Of a DNA stretch of 64,000 nucleotides, positions 34,827 to 48,000 are shown in pieces. The stretch is taken from positions 169,535-233,534 of the forward strand of contig JXTB01000421.1 in assembly GCA_002914805.1 (NCBI GenBank), given 5' to 3'. The notes under the pieces are model-generated. The model worked only from the letters and a program-made list of their open reading frames with translations, was not told where the DNA came from and made no database searches. The position numbers and the translations under genes are program-made. This stretch comes from Parasponia andersonii. Lineage: Eukaryota > Streptophyta > Magnoliopsida > Rosales > Cannabaceae. Position 1 is the stretch's first letter, and each line of letters starts with the position of its first letter.

Positions 34827-37800
34827 TCACCAAATTAAATGGTTACACACATCTGCAGCACCTATGAGAAAACAAATGGTGAAAAAAGAAGCTAGTCAAT
34901 GCTAAATGATGGTTATCTTAAAAGCAAAAGGAAAAAGCTCAACAAACAGTTGTAGATTTTGATAAATGTAAGAATATCCTTTATCATAAACAGTTTGCAA
35001 AAGCTTCATAGACATGACTTCAAAGTTGATATAGCAGAATGAATCAATACGTACTGGTTACTAGTTTACCGAAAATCGAAACCAAAGAAAAGAAATCATC
35101 TACTGACCTACATCATCCAACTGATATTGGTTGACAACAGGAATATCCTTACCTCTGAAAGATTTCAATGGATGCTGTGAAGATTCAGTCACAGGGAGTT
35201 GGAGATGACTTAAACTAATGGAAGCAACAAGAGCTCGGCCGTTTTCACTCTTTCGGGGTTCTGACTTCTGAGCCCTTGTGCACATTTCTTCTGTTTTAAC
35301 AACCACCAAATTCACCTACAAATACAATGAATAACAATGTAAGAAAGCAAAAGATGAACAAGTTTCTTAACAAGTGAAAATATGTTCAAGTGGCATTTAG
35401 AACATTCCAATTGCAGTACTCCAGCTGGGAGCAAGCTGTGATTATTTTTTCATCACCTTCAGTGAAAGCATTAGCTTCATGCATATCTCTCTCTTAAAAT
35501 GTATAGCATAATTGATCTAGGTACCAGGATTCAAATAACAACTTTGTAAAATATGGTCAATACCCAAAAACAAATTGATCAAAAGTACGATATGAATTAA
35601 TGGGCTGATATCAAGAACCAACAATTATGAAGCAGAGCACATAAACAGTGAAGTTTTAGCTTTTAACTGTGCAAACCGCAAAAGAAGATTGACAAAGTTG
35701 TGAATTTACTTGTCATTACCCAAGTTCTAGTACTCTTACCACGTACAAATCATAATTCATTGAGCCAACTAATGAAAATGGAAATTTTATTAACTTTTGT
35801 GTTCCACTTATGGTTTACTCTCTTACTCAGATTTTTGACTTGTTAAATTGAACAATGGTCAAGCCATCTTCAATGGAACAGACTGATTTTAAAAATACTT
35901 AAAACTCAATGAGAAGGGGGCCAAAATGATTATAAAAAAAAAAGGGAAAAAGGGAAAAGAATTGTGAACTAAAAATCTGCAATTTTACTGAAATATTGGA
36001 CATATACCAAAGTTCTTTTAAGACAAGAATTAACTCTTGTTGAACAAATTAATAATTACAACTCAACAACCAGCCGCAATAGGAACAGTAAAAAGACAGC
36101 TGCAATAGAAATAGTAAAAAAGGAAGCCGCAATAGGAATAGTAAAAAAGACAGCCGCAATAGCAATAGTGAAAAGAGTAGCCGTAATAGCAATAATAAAA
36201 TATGGTGTTCACATCACTTTTTAAATTCTATAAATACAGAGGGCTTCATCACTTGTTTTGCATCTCATTCTAAATCCTCTTCCTTTCTAAGAGAGAATTC
36301 AAGCCTAGGAATTCCTCTTATGTCCCACTTGTTTTCTCCTAAATTGTTTAGAGAGAGGTTTTCTCCTATTTCAAGAGAGAGATGTTCATTTGTTCTCTCC
36401 TTATATTTGGAGAGAAATGAGTTATAATCTCCTTTTCATAATGAAATTCTTCACAGTCTTTTCCGTAGACGTAGCCTAAATTGGGTGAACCACGTTAATT
36501 CTTTTGTGTGACTTATTTTTTATTTTACCCAAATTTTCTAAACTTGTATTTTAGCTGTGTGTTATCGCTTCCGCAAAACCGATCTCCTAACAGTAGTATC
36601 AGAGCTTGAACGGTGGATGTGGGTAGACACTGCCGTGTTCCATGGGATGGAGATCACCAAAATGCAATCAGTCCTTACTGAGGCCATACGAATTGTAAGG
36701 CAGTGGTGAGATTAAGTCTACGCTGAGTGCTAGCATTGGTGCATATTGGGTGTGCACTGAGTGAAAGGGTAAGCAGGGTAGAGCAATTCGGCGTGATGGT
36801 TTAATGCATGAGGATGTGCATGATTTTCAGTGGAGGAGGGTTTGTAACCCTCTCACTAAGTGATAGGTGGAACAAACTGCGCAGTAGCATGTTCGACTAG
36901 TCTAGACGACTTTGAAGGTACGTGTGGGAATCTTCGTATCTCGCCCACACAAACTGGTTAGGAGCTGGAGTCGTTCCCCTGATGATCCCAAGACAGGGCG
37001 AAACTAGTCGATGTTGCTCATATGCATATTGCAGGTGATAAGGCTGTCCCGATGTAGTACGGGCACCACACGGGGGTATGTTCACGTGTGCCCTAGTGTG
37101 ACCCCCGTGACAAGTGGTATCAGAGCGAGATTGGTGGTAAAAGGATATGCTCAGAAAGAAGGTATTGACTTCAATGAGATATTTTCACCTGTAGTTCGAC
37201 TGATAATAGTTAGAGTGGTTATGGCAATGTGTGTTACGTTTGACCTATATCTAGAGCAGCTAGATGTGAAAACTACTTTTCTTCATGGAGAACTTGAAGA
37301 AGAGATTCATATACTCCAACCAGAAGGTTTTGATGAAACAGGCAAGGAGAACTTGGTTTGCAGGTTGAACAAATCTCTATACGGTCTCAAACAAGCGCCG
37401 AGGTATTGGTATAAGAGATTTGATTTCTTCATCATAAGCCTTAGGTATAAGAGACTCAATTCAGACCACTGCACATACTTCTGGAGGTTTAATGAAGATA
37501 GTGATTTCATTATCTCATTATTGTACGTGGATGACATGTTGGTAGCGGGTCCTAACAAAGGCAGAATCCAAGAATTGAAGGCATAGTTAGCTAGGAAATT
37601 TGATATGAAGGACTTGGGACCAGCAAACAAGATTCTAGGGATACAAATTCACCGAGACAGAGGTAACAGGAAGATTCGGCTTTCTCAGAAGAATTATTTG
37701 AAAAAAATCTTGTGCCGCTTCAATATGCAAGATTGTAAGTCGTTTTCTACCCCACTTCCTGCTAACTTCAAGTTATCCTCTAGAATGTGCCCTAGCAATG

Positions 37801-39423
37801 AAGCAGAGAGGATGGAAATATCTCAAGTACCGTATGCATCAGCGATGGGAAGCCTAATGTTTACTATGATATGTACAAGACCAGACATTGCACAAGCAGT
37901 TGGAGCGGTTAGTCGATATATGGCAAATCCTGATAGAGAGCATTAGAATGCTGTAAAAGAATTCTGAGATACATGAAAGGAACCTCAAATGCTGCATTAT
38001 GTTATAGAAGATCAGAATTTACTGTCAGAGGATATGTTGATTCAGATTTTGTGGGTGATCTTGACAAACGAAAATCTACTACAGACTATGTGTTTACTCT
38101 TGCAAAAGGAGCGGTAAGCTGGGTTTCGAAACTGCAAACTGTTGTGGCTTTATCTATAACAGAAGCAGAATACATGGCAGCTACACAAGCTTGTAAAGAA
38201 GCTATTTGGATTCAAAGGTTATTGGAGGAGCTCGGGTACAAACAAGAAAAGATTCATCTATTTTGTGACAGTCAGAGTACCTTGCACATTGCAAGGAATC
38301 CAGCTTTTCATTTCAGGACAAAACACATTAGTGTTCAATATCACTTTGTTCGAGAAGTAGTAGAAGATGGAAGTGTGGACATGAAGAAGATTCACACAAC
38401 GGAGAACCTAGTAGATGCTTTAACCAAACCAATCAATACTGATAAGTTCCAATGGTGTAGATCCTTATATGGCTTAGCAGAAATATAAGTAGCATGAAGA
38501 ATTGACAAAAGAAGAAAAGAGAGATTCATCAAATGTAAAGACATGATTAAAATCAAGTCTTCAAGTGGGAGAATATTGAACAAATCAATAATTGCATCTC
38601 ACCAACCAGCCGCAATAGGAACAGTAAAAAGGCAGCTGCAATAGAAATAGTAAAAAGGAAAGCCGCAATAAGAATAGTAAAAAGGGCAGCCATAATAGCA
38701 ATAGTGAAAAGAGCAGCCGTAATAGCAATAGTAAAAGATGGTGTTCATACCACCTTTTAAGTTCTATAAATACGGAGGGTTTCATCACTTGTTTTGCATC
38801 CCATTCTAAATCCTCTTCCTTTCTAAGAGAGAATTCAAGCCTAAGAATTCCTCTTAGTGTCCCACTTATTTTCTCTTAAATTGTTTAGAGAGAGTGTTTT
38901 CTCCTATTTCAAGAGAGAGATGTTCATTTGTTCTCTCCTTGTATTTAGAGAAAAGTGAGTTATAATCTCCTTTTCATAGTGAAATTCTTCACAGTCTTAT
39001 CCGTGGACGTCGCCTAAATTAGGTGAATCACATTAATTCTTTTGTATGCCTTATTTTTCATTTTACCCAAATTTTCTCAACTCGTATTTTAGTTGTGTGT
39101 TATCACTTTCGCAAAATCGATCTTCTAACAACTCTCTCATTAGTCAAAGCAAAGGTTTAACTTTTAATACAAACAAAATCAATAGCCTAATTATAATATA
39201 CATATAATATATATATATATATATGTAGACCAAAAAACGACATGTGAATTTAAAAGACAAAATTCAACCCAGTTGTTTAATGAAATCCAAGGAATCCAAG
39301 GACACAAATTCATAATTTTATAGAAAATTCAGTAAAGACTGACCTGAAGAGTAAGCAGTGGCCTAACTGATTTTACGGCAGTGGAACGGAAACATAAAAC
39401 AGGAATCTTACCTTCAATGACAT
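34827..39423 (-). CDS. Possible small gene of 69 residues, interrupted by a copia element in its first intron
   Basis: Three minus-strand segments join in frame with GT-AG borders: 39412-39423 (ATG TCA TTG AAG), 35153-35315 (VNLVVVKTEEMCTRAQ, then SENGRALVASISLSHLQLP) and 34827-34861 (AADVCNHLIW, stop). The predicted protein is hydrophilic, with no domain, signal peptide or membrane segment that I recognise. The middle exon is clearly less AT-rich than its flanks, which supports coding. The first intron of about 4.1 kb contains the deleted copia element at 36038-39130. It could also be the 3' end of a longer transcript or a pseudogene scrap. Splice sites are inferred by eye. Confidence 0.35.
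36038..36592 (+). repeat. 5' LTR of copia element C
   Basis: Starts TGTTGAACAAATTAATAATT and ends CTCCTAACA. The U3 part contains four imperfect AGCCGCAATAG / AATAGTAAAAA units. A TATA-like CTATAAATACAGAGG lies at about 36228. Confidence 0.85.
38574..39130 (+). repeat. 3' LTR of copia element C
   Basis: Homologous to 36038-36592 along its whole length, ending CTTCTAACA. It carries the same AGCCGCAATA units and TATA-like CTATAAATACGGAGG. Confidence 0.85.
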
Positions 39424-40899
39424 GTCGTTTGCTGTTGTTGTGGGGGGCTCATCGATAGTTCCATTTTATTTATTTATCATATTTTGTAGGGAATTTCTGC
39501 AATACACCCTCATTTTTTGGTGTATCAATATACCCATTTTAAAGATTCCTATTGGATATGAACTAGGGATCACAATATTTATTGTGAAGGCCACTTCACT
39601 TGATTTTACCTAATTAAGATTTTTTTATAAATAAAAAACACAAAAGGAAAAAAGTACATTGCCGTGAAAATGAAATTACCAATTCATCTTCTTCCTTTGG
39701 TTCTCTCTCCTCTATATGTTTTTTAGGCTGAAAAAATTACCAATTCTGTTGCCAAAATCAGAATTCACTGCAGTAGCAATTTTACTTATTTATTTATTTT
39801 TTTACTGTATCTCTTGAGACAATCTTATAGAAGAATGACAAAACATATTGAGGACATATCGTGCCCATAAATAATATTTGGGTATTTTGCTTTGACAATA
39901 GATCTTTGGAAGAGGTTAAGATTTTTCTACAATAGAATTTTGACAACAAATTTCTTTGTCCAGATTGAGTAGTTCACAAACTTTCTCTTTCATTTTATTT
40001 TTTTTGTCAAAATATATTTTCTTCATTGGGAGATTTAATTTTTATTAAATTTTAGTATTTGGAAAAATTACAAATCGTATAATATCAGTCTAGTCTGCAT
40101 TTTAATATTTCTTCCCAAAATCAATATTCAAGCATGCTCATTAATTTTGATTAATTAATCTAGATGTTTGAACATCATGTTTGAAATCTTCTAATATCTA
40201 TCTACTTCTTTGTGCAAATTCACCAAATCTTAGGCATTATACTTTCTCCAATTACCCCAAACTTATTCCTTTATTACTTTTAAAATTTTAAACTTTAGAG
40301 TTTGTTGCTCTCAACGTATTATCTAAGCTGAAACAAAGCAATAATCCGAACAAGTTAAGGTGCGTTTGAGACCACAAAGTAAGAGAAAGCCCAAGCCAAA
40401 GTTTTTAAAGAATAAATTCTAGATAAATGATATGTGAAATTCGATTCTTAAAGAGAGAAGTTTTCATGGCAAGAGGAATCGTTCTGGCAAGAACAAGAGC
40501 AAGAACTTTCCTTTTTTTACATTAACAGCAGATCATTTCTTAGTGTACAGTGCAATTTAGTAGTCGTTAAAATGCAGCTTTATTCACCATTTGATCTACA
40601 TTTAAATGTGAGAAAATGGTTTATTGAAAAGACCAAAAAGTAGCGGTGTATTATAGAAGCCCCTATTTTGTATTAAAAAAAATTTTAAAAAGGACCAAAT
40701 GATTTTATTCTGCAAAACATCACTGCAAACAGAATTTAAAGGTTATATTCCTTCCTTTTACGAAAAATGAGCGGTGTAACCGGTGTTCTGACAACATTTC
40801 CTTTTTTTTTTTTTTACTTTTTTTTTTTCGTTTTAATTTTTTTATTTTGTTTTTGGCCCTTAAACCCTATATCATCTTTTTCTTTGTTTCCATTTTCCA
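39424..40899. other. AT-rich intergenic DNA
   Basis: No gene is recognised; T-rich tracts dominate. The right end should contain the promoter of PYRB. Confidence 0.35.
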
Positions 40900-41484
40900 C
40901 CCCTTTTTCCCGGCAAACAAACAGAGTGGCACGTTTCAGTTCAGTACAGCACAACCGAACCACTACTTCATCTGGTATTTCCTCTATCTCAATCCCATCA
41001 GAATCAGCTGCTACTTATTAATCATACCTCATAATACTAGTTTTTCATTTCTGATGTTTAATTTTCTCGCCAACCAAACAAAACTCAGAACCCATTCTCT
41101 AGTTCTATTCACAGGGCATCTGGTTTTTTTTATTATTATTATTGTTATGTATATGTTTAATTTTTTTGGGTTTGGTCTGGATTTTCAAGCAAAGAAGTTA
41201 TTTTGAAAGTAGACATTATAGTAGAACTAGAACCCTGAAGGAGTGTAAAGTTTTGTGAGAAGTGTAAGTGTTTTTCTTCCCTATTTATTAAGAGTAATCA
41301 TGTATAAAAATTTGAACTTTTTATTTTGGAGTTATAGATTTACAATCTAATTTCCCAAAACCCAATTGGTTCTGGTTTTTTTTTTTTTTTTTTTTTTTTT
41401 TTTGCATTCTAATTAGTTACAGACTTACAGTGTGAATATGGTCAGCGGTGTATATATTTGTATCTGGTTCAGTTTATCAAATTT

Positions 41485-41520
<36 letters not shown>

Positions 41521-42791
41521 ATAGGGATTTAATATGATTTAATCCTGTCTATGTTGGTAGAACTTTGATCTAGTATTGGGCCGTGGGGCATTAAACAGTA
41601 TAAACGTTAGAACAACTGTATAGTTGGTAGATAAACTTTTGTTTGATGTCATCAGAGGTAAATCTCACAAATATTTTTGTCCCTTTTCTGCTTCTACTAA
41701 AGATAATGTTGAAAAATAAAATTGTATGCATGAAACAAAGACATTAGAGCAAAAGAGAAATAGGAGTGAATGGTTAACTGTTGGTCTTGGTTTCTCTCTT
41801 GATTTGGGTATTTGGTAAGTTTTCCTATAAAATCTGTGTTTGGTTTATAAAATCTGTGTAAGTGGTTTGATTTTGGTGTTTTCATGTGTATTTTGGTTTT
41901 TCGGTTTTGGTGATTTGACAAGGATCTTTCATTATATTGATTTTGGTGTTTTCCTGCGGTTGTGGGTCTTTTGCTAAGAATCTTTCGTTATATCTATTTT
42001 GGCTGCATATTTCAATTCATTCTTTCTGAAATCTTTTGTTTCTGTTGTTTGGTGGCTTTTTGAGATTGTCTCTATTAGTGTCCACTGTTTTCGACTTTGG
42101 TTATTGATTGTATTTGGATTTCCTAAAACAATGGTATTGATTTATTCCGTTGTATAAGAAATAGTGTTTCATTTAGTAGAATAATGGATTTTTCATTTCA
42201 AGCATAAAGCATGTGACAAACATGGTATATTTTTCTTAAGTGGAAGGTTTATGATATTGGAGGGCAATTTTTGTAGGTTGCATCGTTGGAAGGCAATTTT
42301 TCCTGTTTGTGCGTCTCCTTATATGTTTTGTGCGTTAATCTGTTTCTGTCCTTATGTCCTAGTTATTATTCTCTCTCTCAATTTTATACTAATCTACCTC
42401 CTCGTATTATCAACAATATGACATGATTATTCTCTCCCCTTTCTGAAGTCTATTTTCTGTTGCTATGTTTCTATAACTAACTACGTATAGGACATTCACG
42501 TAATGATTCTGAAAACACGATAATTAAGTTAGATCTTCCTGTCTTATTCAACTTATTTGCTTGTGAAAAAATGTGGGATTTTGAATCCGATGGTTTAACT
42601 AAGGAGGAATGAATGCATTGCTCTCTGCTGCCACTGGAAATTTATAAATTTTGGTTCCCTATCCCGGTTCAATGAATTAATCTTATTTCTTTTGCTCATA
42701 TATATATATATATATACATGCATACATATATGTAGGTCCTTCCGAGTGTTTGAGAGAAACAACTTGATTCCATCAAGCCAATCTTAGAGAT
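40900..42791 (+). promoter_or_regulatory. Possible 5' UTR exon and long leader intron of PYRB
   Basis: A non-T-rich stretch ending CTACTTCATCTG is followed by a GT donor at 40975. A possible acceptor TATATGTAG ends at 42735, 56 bases before the ATG. The DNA in between is T-rich, as plant introns are. This would make a leader intron of about 1.76 kb. There is no transcript evidence; the inference is from splice-like sites and composition only. Confidence 0.3.
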
Positions 42792-44564
42792 ATGGCCATG
42801 GCTGCTTCTTCTTTATTTACATGTTCATTGCAAGAGGGCATGTGCTTTCCAGAAACAAAGTCATGCTCTAAGAATTTCTTGTGCAATTACGTGAATCCTA
42901 TGCATAAACAATTGGGTTGCTCTGAATCGAGGCATGTCAGACATCCAAGATTTTTACTCAATGAGAAGTCATTGATGTTGAAAGAGACTGAGGGATTATC
43001 GAAAAGGAAAGGAATTCTGTGCCAGTCAGTGAAAATTGAAAATCCACCTTCTTTTACAATGGGGAAGAAGTTTCAACTTGATGATGTGATTGAAGCTCAA
43101 CAATTTGATAGAGATACTCTGAGTGCTATATTTGAAGTTGCACGAGAGATGGAGAAGATTGAAAAGAATTCATCTGGTAGCCAAATTCTCAAGGGTTATC
43201 TAATGGCGACCCTTTTTTATGAGCCCTCTACAAGAACTAGGCTTTCCTTTGAGTCTGCCATGAAACGATTAGGCGGGGAAGTTTTGACAACTGAAAATGC
43301 TCGGGAATTTTCCTCAGCAGCTAAAGGAGAAACGCTTGAAGGTAATCCCTTTCATTTGCTTTACAGGGTCCCTAGATGTGATTTTTTCAGAATTGCTTGT
43401 GATTTTGATCTTGATTTACAGATACTATAAGAACTGTTGAAGGTTACTCGGACATCATTGTCATGCGGCACTTTGAGAGTGGTGCTGCTAAAAGAGCTGC
43501 AGCCACAGCTGGCATCCCTATTATCAATGCAGGAGATGGTCCTGGACAGCATCCAACGCAAGTATGGATAAAATTATCCTTATTGCATTTGACTAGTGAA
43601 CTTGAAGAATAATGATAGGCCAGCATGGCATGATCATAACGTCTCAGATAACCAAGGCTACTAGTAGATTAAATCTTGACAATTTTTTTCCTTCTTTTAT
43701 CTCCGTGCTTCTGTGATTTTGTGTCAACAGGCTCTTTTAGATGTCTATACCATTGAACAAGAAATAGGAAAACTGGACGGCATTAAAGTTGGGCTCGTTG
43801 GGGATCTCACTAATGGAAGGACAGTGCGGTCACTTGCATACTTGCTTGCAAAGTATGAAGACGTGAAGATCTACTTTGTTTCTCCTGATGTGGTGAAAAT
43901 GAAGGTGGTGTAGACTGTTGACCTAGTGGTGTTGTTTGAAACTAAAAAGAATATGATCAGTTTATGAGATATTGACACCTTTATTGCCCTTTTATGTTCT
44001 CTTTTGCAGGATGATATAAAAGATTATTTGACGTCCCAGGGGATTAAATGGGAAGAAAGTGCTGATCTAATTGAAGTGGCTGCAAACTGTGATGTTGTCT
44101 ATCAAACTCGCATTCAACGGGAACGGTTTGGGGAGAGAATCGATCTTTATGAAGAAGCTCGAGGCAAGTACATTGTGGACCGTCGTGTGTTGGAGGTGAT
44201 GCCAAAGCATGCTGTGGTCATGCACCCTCTACCAAGGCTCGATGAAGTAAGTCATTTGAATCCTTGATACTTTGAGTGAGATTGATTTGCTCCCGAAAAA
44301 AATCAGTGTTTTAAGTACTTATTAACGCAGTTGACGAGAATTTTATAGTTACATGATGAAATATTTGCCTATCAACCAAACCATGATTTTTAGCCGTAGG
44401 GTGGTTTAGCATTCCCCGTACTTCTAGTGACGTTTTTTTGTTGTTAATATTTGCAGATTACTGTTGATGTTGATTTGGATCCAAGAGCTGCCTATTTCAG
44501 ACAAGCAAAGAACGGCCTTTATATCAGAATGGCTCTTTTGAAACTCCTGCTTGTTGGGTGGTGA
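42792..44564 (+). CDS. PYRB: Aspartate carbamoyltransferase, chloroplastic
   Basis: Joins carbamoyl phosphate to aspartate, the committed step of de novo pyrimidine synthesis, in the plastid. Five exons: 42792-43341, 43422-43561, 43731-43904, 44010-44246 and 44457-44564, giving 402 residues. Residues 1 to about 80 are Ser/Lys/Cys-rich with few acidic residues, a typical transit peptide. The mature part shows the carbamoyl-phosphate loop [12 protein letters not shown] (about 143-154), [12 protein letters not shown] at the exon 2 end, the aspartate domain start [14 protein letters not shown], and [10 protein letters not shown] followed by [21 protein letters not shown]. The length is close to that of other plant enzymes. 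A likely poly-A signal AATAAA lies at 44685-44690. The frame is open across all junctions and key residues are intact. Confidence 0.95.
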
Positions 44565-44684
44565 GGCAGGCATCATCTTCACCCTCCAGTTTTGATATCT
44601 TTGTTGGGTTTGCTCGGGTTGTTTGAGCTTGTTTTCATCATAGAACTGCGAGAATTGCCCAAGTTGAAAGGATGATCAATTATC

Positions 44685-44690
44685 AATAAA
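44685..44690 (+). terminator. Likely poly-A signal of PYRB
   Basis: AATAAA 121 bases after the PYRB stop codon. Confidence 0.5.
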
Positions 44691-45053
44691 TCTGAGCTAT
44701 ATCTCTCCTTAAACCATAACCACAAGGAAAATATGCCATTCATCCAGGGAAAAAAAAAAACACAAACAAACAGATGCCGAGAAAACTTTCAATAGGCGTT
44801 TGGCTCTGCTTCTGTGATTCAATGATATGAAAGTTAAAGCTTTTCATTTGAGGTCTAATACCAGATTCAACCTTCATTGTGGAATGCCAGCGACAGATGG
44901 ATAGAAACACAGAACTTGTATATCAAAATTGCTCGTAATTACTTTCGTTCGTCAATAAATGTGCAAATATAAGACTATAAAACTAGCGAAAGTGACAATA
45001 TATTGTAGAATATAAGGATAGATTATTCAGAAGTGCCACACCAAGCGTATTTC

Positions 45054-48000
45054 CTAATACATGGGCAAGTTTGGATCCACGTCTCGGGCCCAGCCCTCCA
45101 GGCCCCCAATGATGTCCTTGGCTGAAGTGAAACCCATCTTGTGAAGATACTGAACAGCCCTCTGAGAATCATTACCCCTTCTACACAGTACATATAATTG
45201 GGCACCTGAACCAGACTTTGTTTTATTACCCTCTTCCTCTAAAGCTGAAGAGATTTCAGGCAACCTAGCCTCCAAACTTCGGAAAGGGATATTCAAAGAC
45301 CCAGGAAGAGAAACAATCTTGAAATGGTGTTCTGGACGAACATCAACCAAGATATGCACTTCACCTTTAACAATTTTCTCCTTAAACTCCTTGGTACTTA
45401 TTCTGGAATCTGCCTGAAGTAGGTTTAATTTCAAAGGTGACTGCAAATTTGAAGACCCTTATTAGTATTGCTCACAGAAAACCAGTAATTGTTTCTCTTT
45501 GATAAACAAATTTTAAATCTCAATTATTGTGCATTCATTACATTCTGCAAGTTAAATCAAACCTCATCGATACAAAATATTCAGTCAAAAGAGAAGAAAA
45601 GTCATAATAAGTATAGTACCGGAGATAGTGGAGTCTCAGTGAATTTCTCATAATCAAATTCCTGAAATTGTTGCCTGGTGAATGTAGCACTTTCACCACA
45701 GGCTTCACATTGCAAGGACCTTCCTCGAATCTTGACCTGCATTGAAGATTAAATATCAGACATTATTCATATGAATGCACACATCACAAAAAGAAAGACA
45801 CTGAAAAAAAAAGAAGACGACGAAGAAAGTCGATTTTGAAGTCGGAACAAATTGACGCCACTTAGCAGCAAACCAGATCAATGCAAACATATTTACAAAG
45901 CCACTCCACTTTAAACATTTTCCATAGACACTTTCAACAACCAAAAATTTCGTCTTGTTTGATTAATTTTCAGCCTGTCGCACAAGATTTGATCTTTTCT
46001 ATATCCTGATTGCGTACGGGAAAAAACATACAATTCTGATCCGTGCCGACAATGCATCAAATAGAAGCATCCTTCCTGAGAGGGGTTCACCAACTGCACT
46101 TGCAATCTTAATAGCCTCTAGAGCTTGGAGACAGCCAATTACACCAGGAACTGAAATAAATAATGTAACAATCAAGGATCTCAAAAAAGTTCAAATAGAA
46201 ATCAAACAACGAATGCAATAAAGCAGGACATCGAAGCTTTTAATACTCGTACATTTCCTTGTCTTACTCTGCACTAATGCAACAAGTTTGGATCTATCTG
46301 TGTCATTAATACTTTTCTCTCCTAGTTGTTGGAAGAATCCACTCATAGTTGTATACTTACGCCTAATTCTTTGGTAAACTCGATGAACTTCTAAAACATA
46401 CTTTGAGCCTCTTCTTCATTTAAGGATAGAAGATATCAATATTGAATCTGCAAAATAATGTCCGGACTTTACACTCCTTGGAACAATTAAGTGACTCACC
46501 AACTCCCAGAACACCACTATCAGCACATCTTTGGCATGCTGTTGAAGGTGGTGGAGTAGGAAACAAGCATCGGTAGCATGGACCACCATTGTAATTGTAC
46601 ACTGTAAGCTGCATAATATATACGGAGGAGCTGTTATTGGAAATTTTGAGAATTAAAGGATAATCAATTTAAAGCACAACCCTTATTCAGAAATAAACAT
46701 ATTTTAGGTTGAAACAGAATATAAAGCTTGCTGCATTACGTACCTGACCTTCCAGTCCCAGTGCAGCACCAGACACAAGAGGCTGCATGCATAGACATTT
46801 TACCAATTATTACTTTAGGAAAGTAACAAGGGGAACTTAGATTCTTCTGTCAAGTTACAAAAGCAGCTTAGATAAAGCAATAATGCTAAATTGCACAAGG
46901 AAAAACGAGCTTCTGCATATTGCAATACAGATTTATTTCAATATCAGAAACATAAAGAGAAATTCAGTTATTCAAGAATAAAGCAGTTTTCACTACAAAT
47001 GTTCCTCAAATTCTCTTTCACACTTGTATAAGGCACCTACTACCAAAAGGTATAGATACCAATAAACCCAGACATAAGGCAGCTCTCCCAGCTACCTACC
47101 TTCCAGCCCCAGGTAGTAGGTCCAATTCAAGTCAATAATCTAAAGCACAGAATCAAATAAGTTGTTATCTGTTCGATCAATCCTAATTGCTAACACACAA
47201 TAGCAAATCAACAAAGGCCTACAAGATCATCAAAAAGAGGAAAATTTACCTTCCCTAATACAACACAACAATCGCTAATCATGTAACGGCTTGGAGCATT
47301 GTCAGTTGCATCTACTACTATATCATATCTGGGAAATATCGTTAATTAGGCAAATCACAACTTTCAGCTGCTTGAAATGTGTGCATTTTTTTTATTAAAA
47401 AAAAAGGAAGAAAATAAACAAAGGGAGAACGTGAGATTCAAAGGATAATAATGAAAAGAAAAAGAAAAAAATTCAAACTCATATATAAAGGATACTGGCT
47501 CAGAATTTCCAAAGCATTTGATGTGCGTAAAGCTTCTTGGTGTTCCACAATCTTAATAGTAGAGTTGATCCTGAATAGCAAAGACGATATCAGAGAACAT
47601 TCAGGAAAATATGTACAGTAAACGTTAAAGAAATCCTGCAGAAAATTTATTGTAAAGAAATTCGGCAGAAGATGAAAAGGCCTTCACTCAAATGTAACAT
47701 ATAAAACAAAGGAAAACATACGAGCGACAAGCAGCAGCAGCCGATTTTACTTTTGGCTGACCAATATATTCTTCGGTATGAATAATCTAAGGAATAAAAC
47801 ACAAAATAGAAGTTAGCTTTTTCACGCTTGGTAATCCGATGGGCCATCGACAATTAAAAAGTAACTCAAGGCAAAAGCTATAATGTGCTATACTGGTAAC
47901 GCTTTAGTAGCATAAATAAATCTTGTCACTTTAAAAAATAGTGAATCTGAACTCTTCATTTATGTAAACAGCTACAAAAGAAAGTGAAGATGTCTTTATC

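Larger units (their letters stand above)
36033..39135 (+). mobile_element. Deleted Ty1-copia retrotransposon (element C) with both LTRs
   Basis: 5' LTR 36038-36592 and 3' LTR 38574-39130, about 555 bases each, are flanked by a perfect target duplication ACTCT (36033-36037 and 39131-39135). A primer binding site for initiator Met tRNA (AGTATCAGAGC) follows the 5' LTR, and a polypurine tract precedes the 3' LTR. The inside holds only the RT and RNase H part (about 37120-38487; motifs LDVKTTFLHGELEEEI, RLNKSLYGLKQAPR, YVDDMLV, CTRPDIAQAVG, TEAEYMA). Gag, protease and integrase are absent. It is broken at a few further points and is not autonomous. By eye the LTRs differ at roughly 7-9% of positions, so it is not recent. 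It lies inside the intron of the possible small minus-strand gene. Confidence 0.88.

Noticed and set aside
40767-41206. Phe-rich frames before PYRB
   Set aside because: Readings of T-rich leader or intron DNA without any domain.
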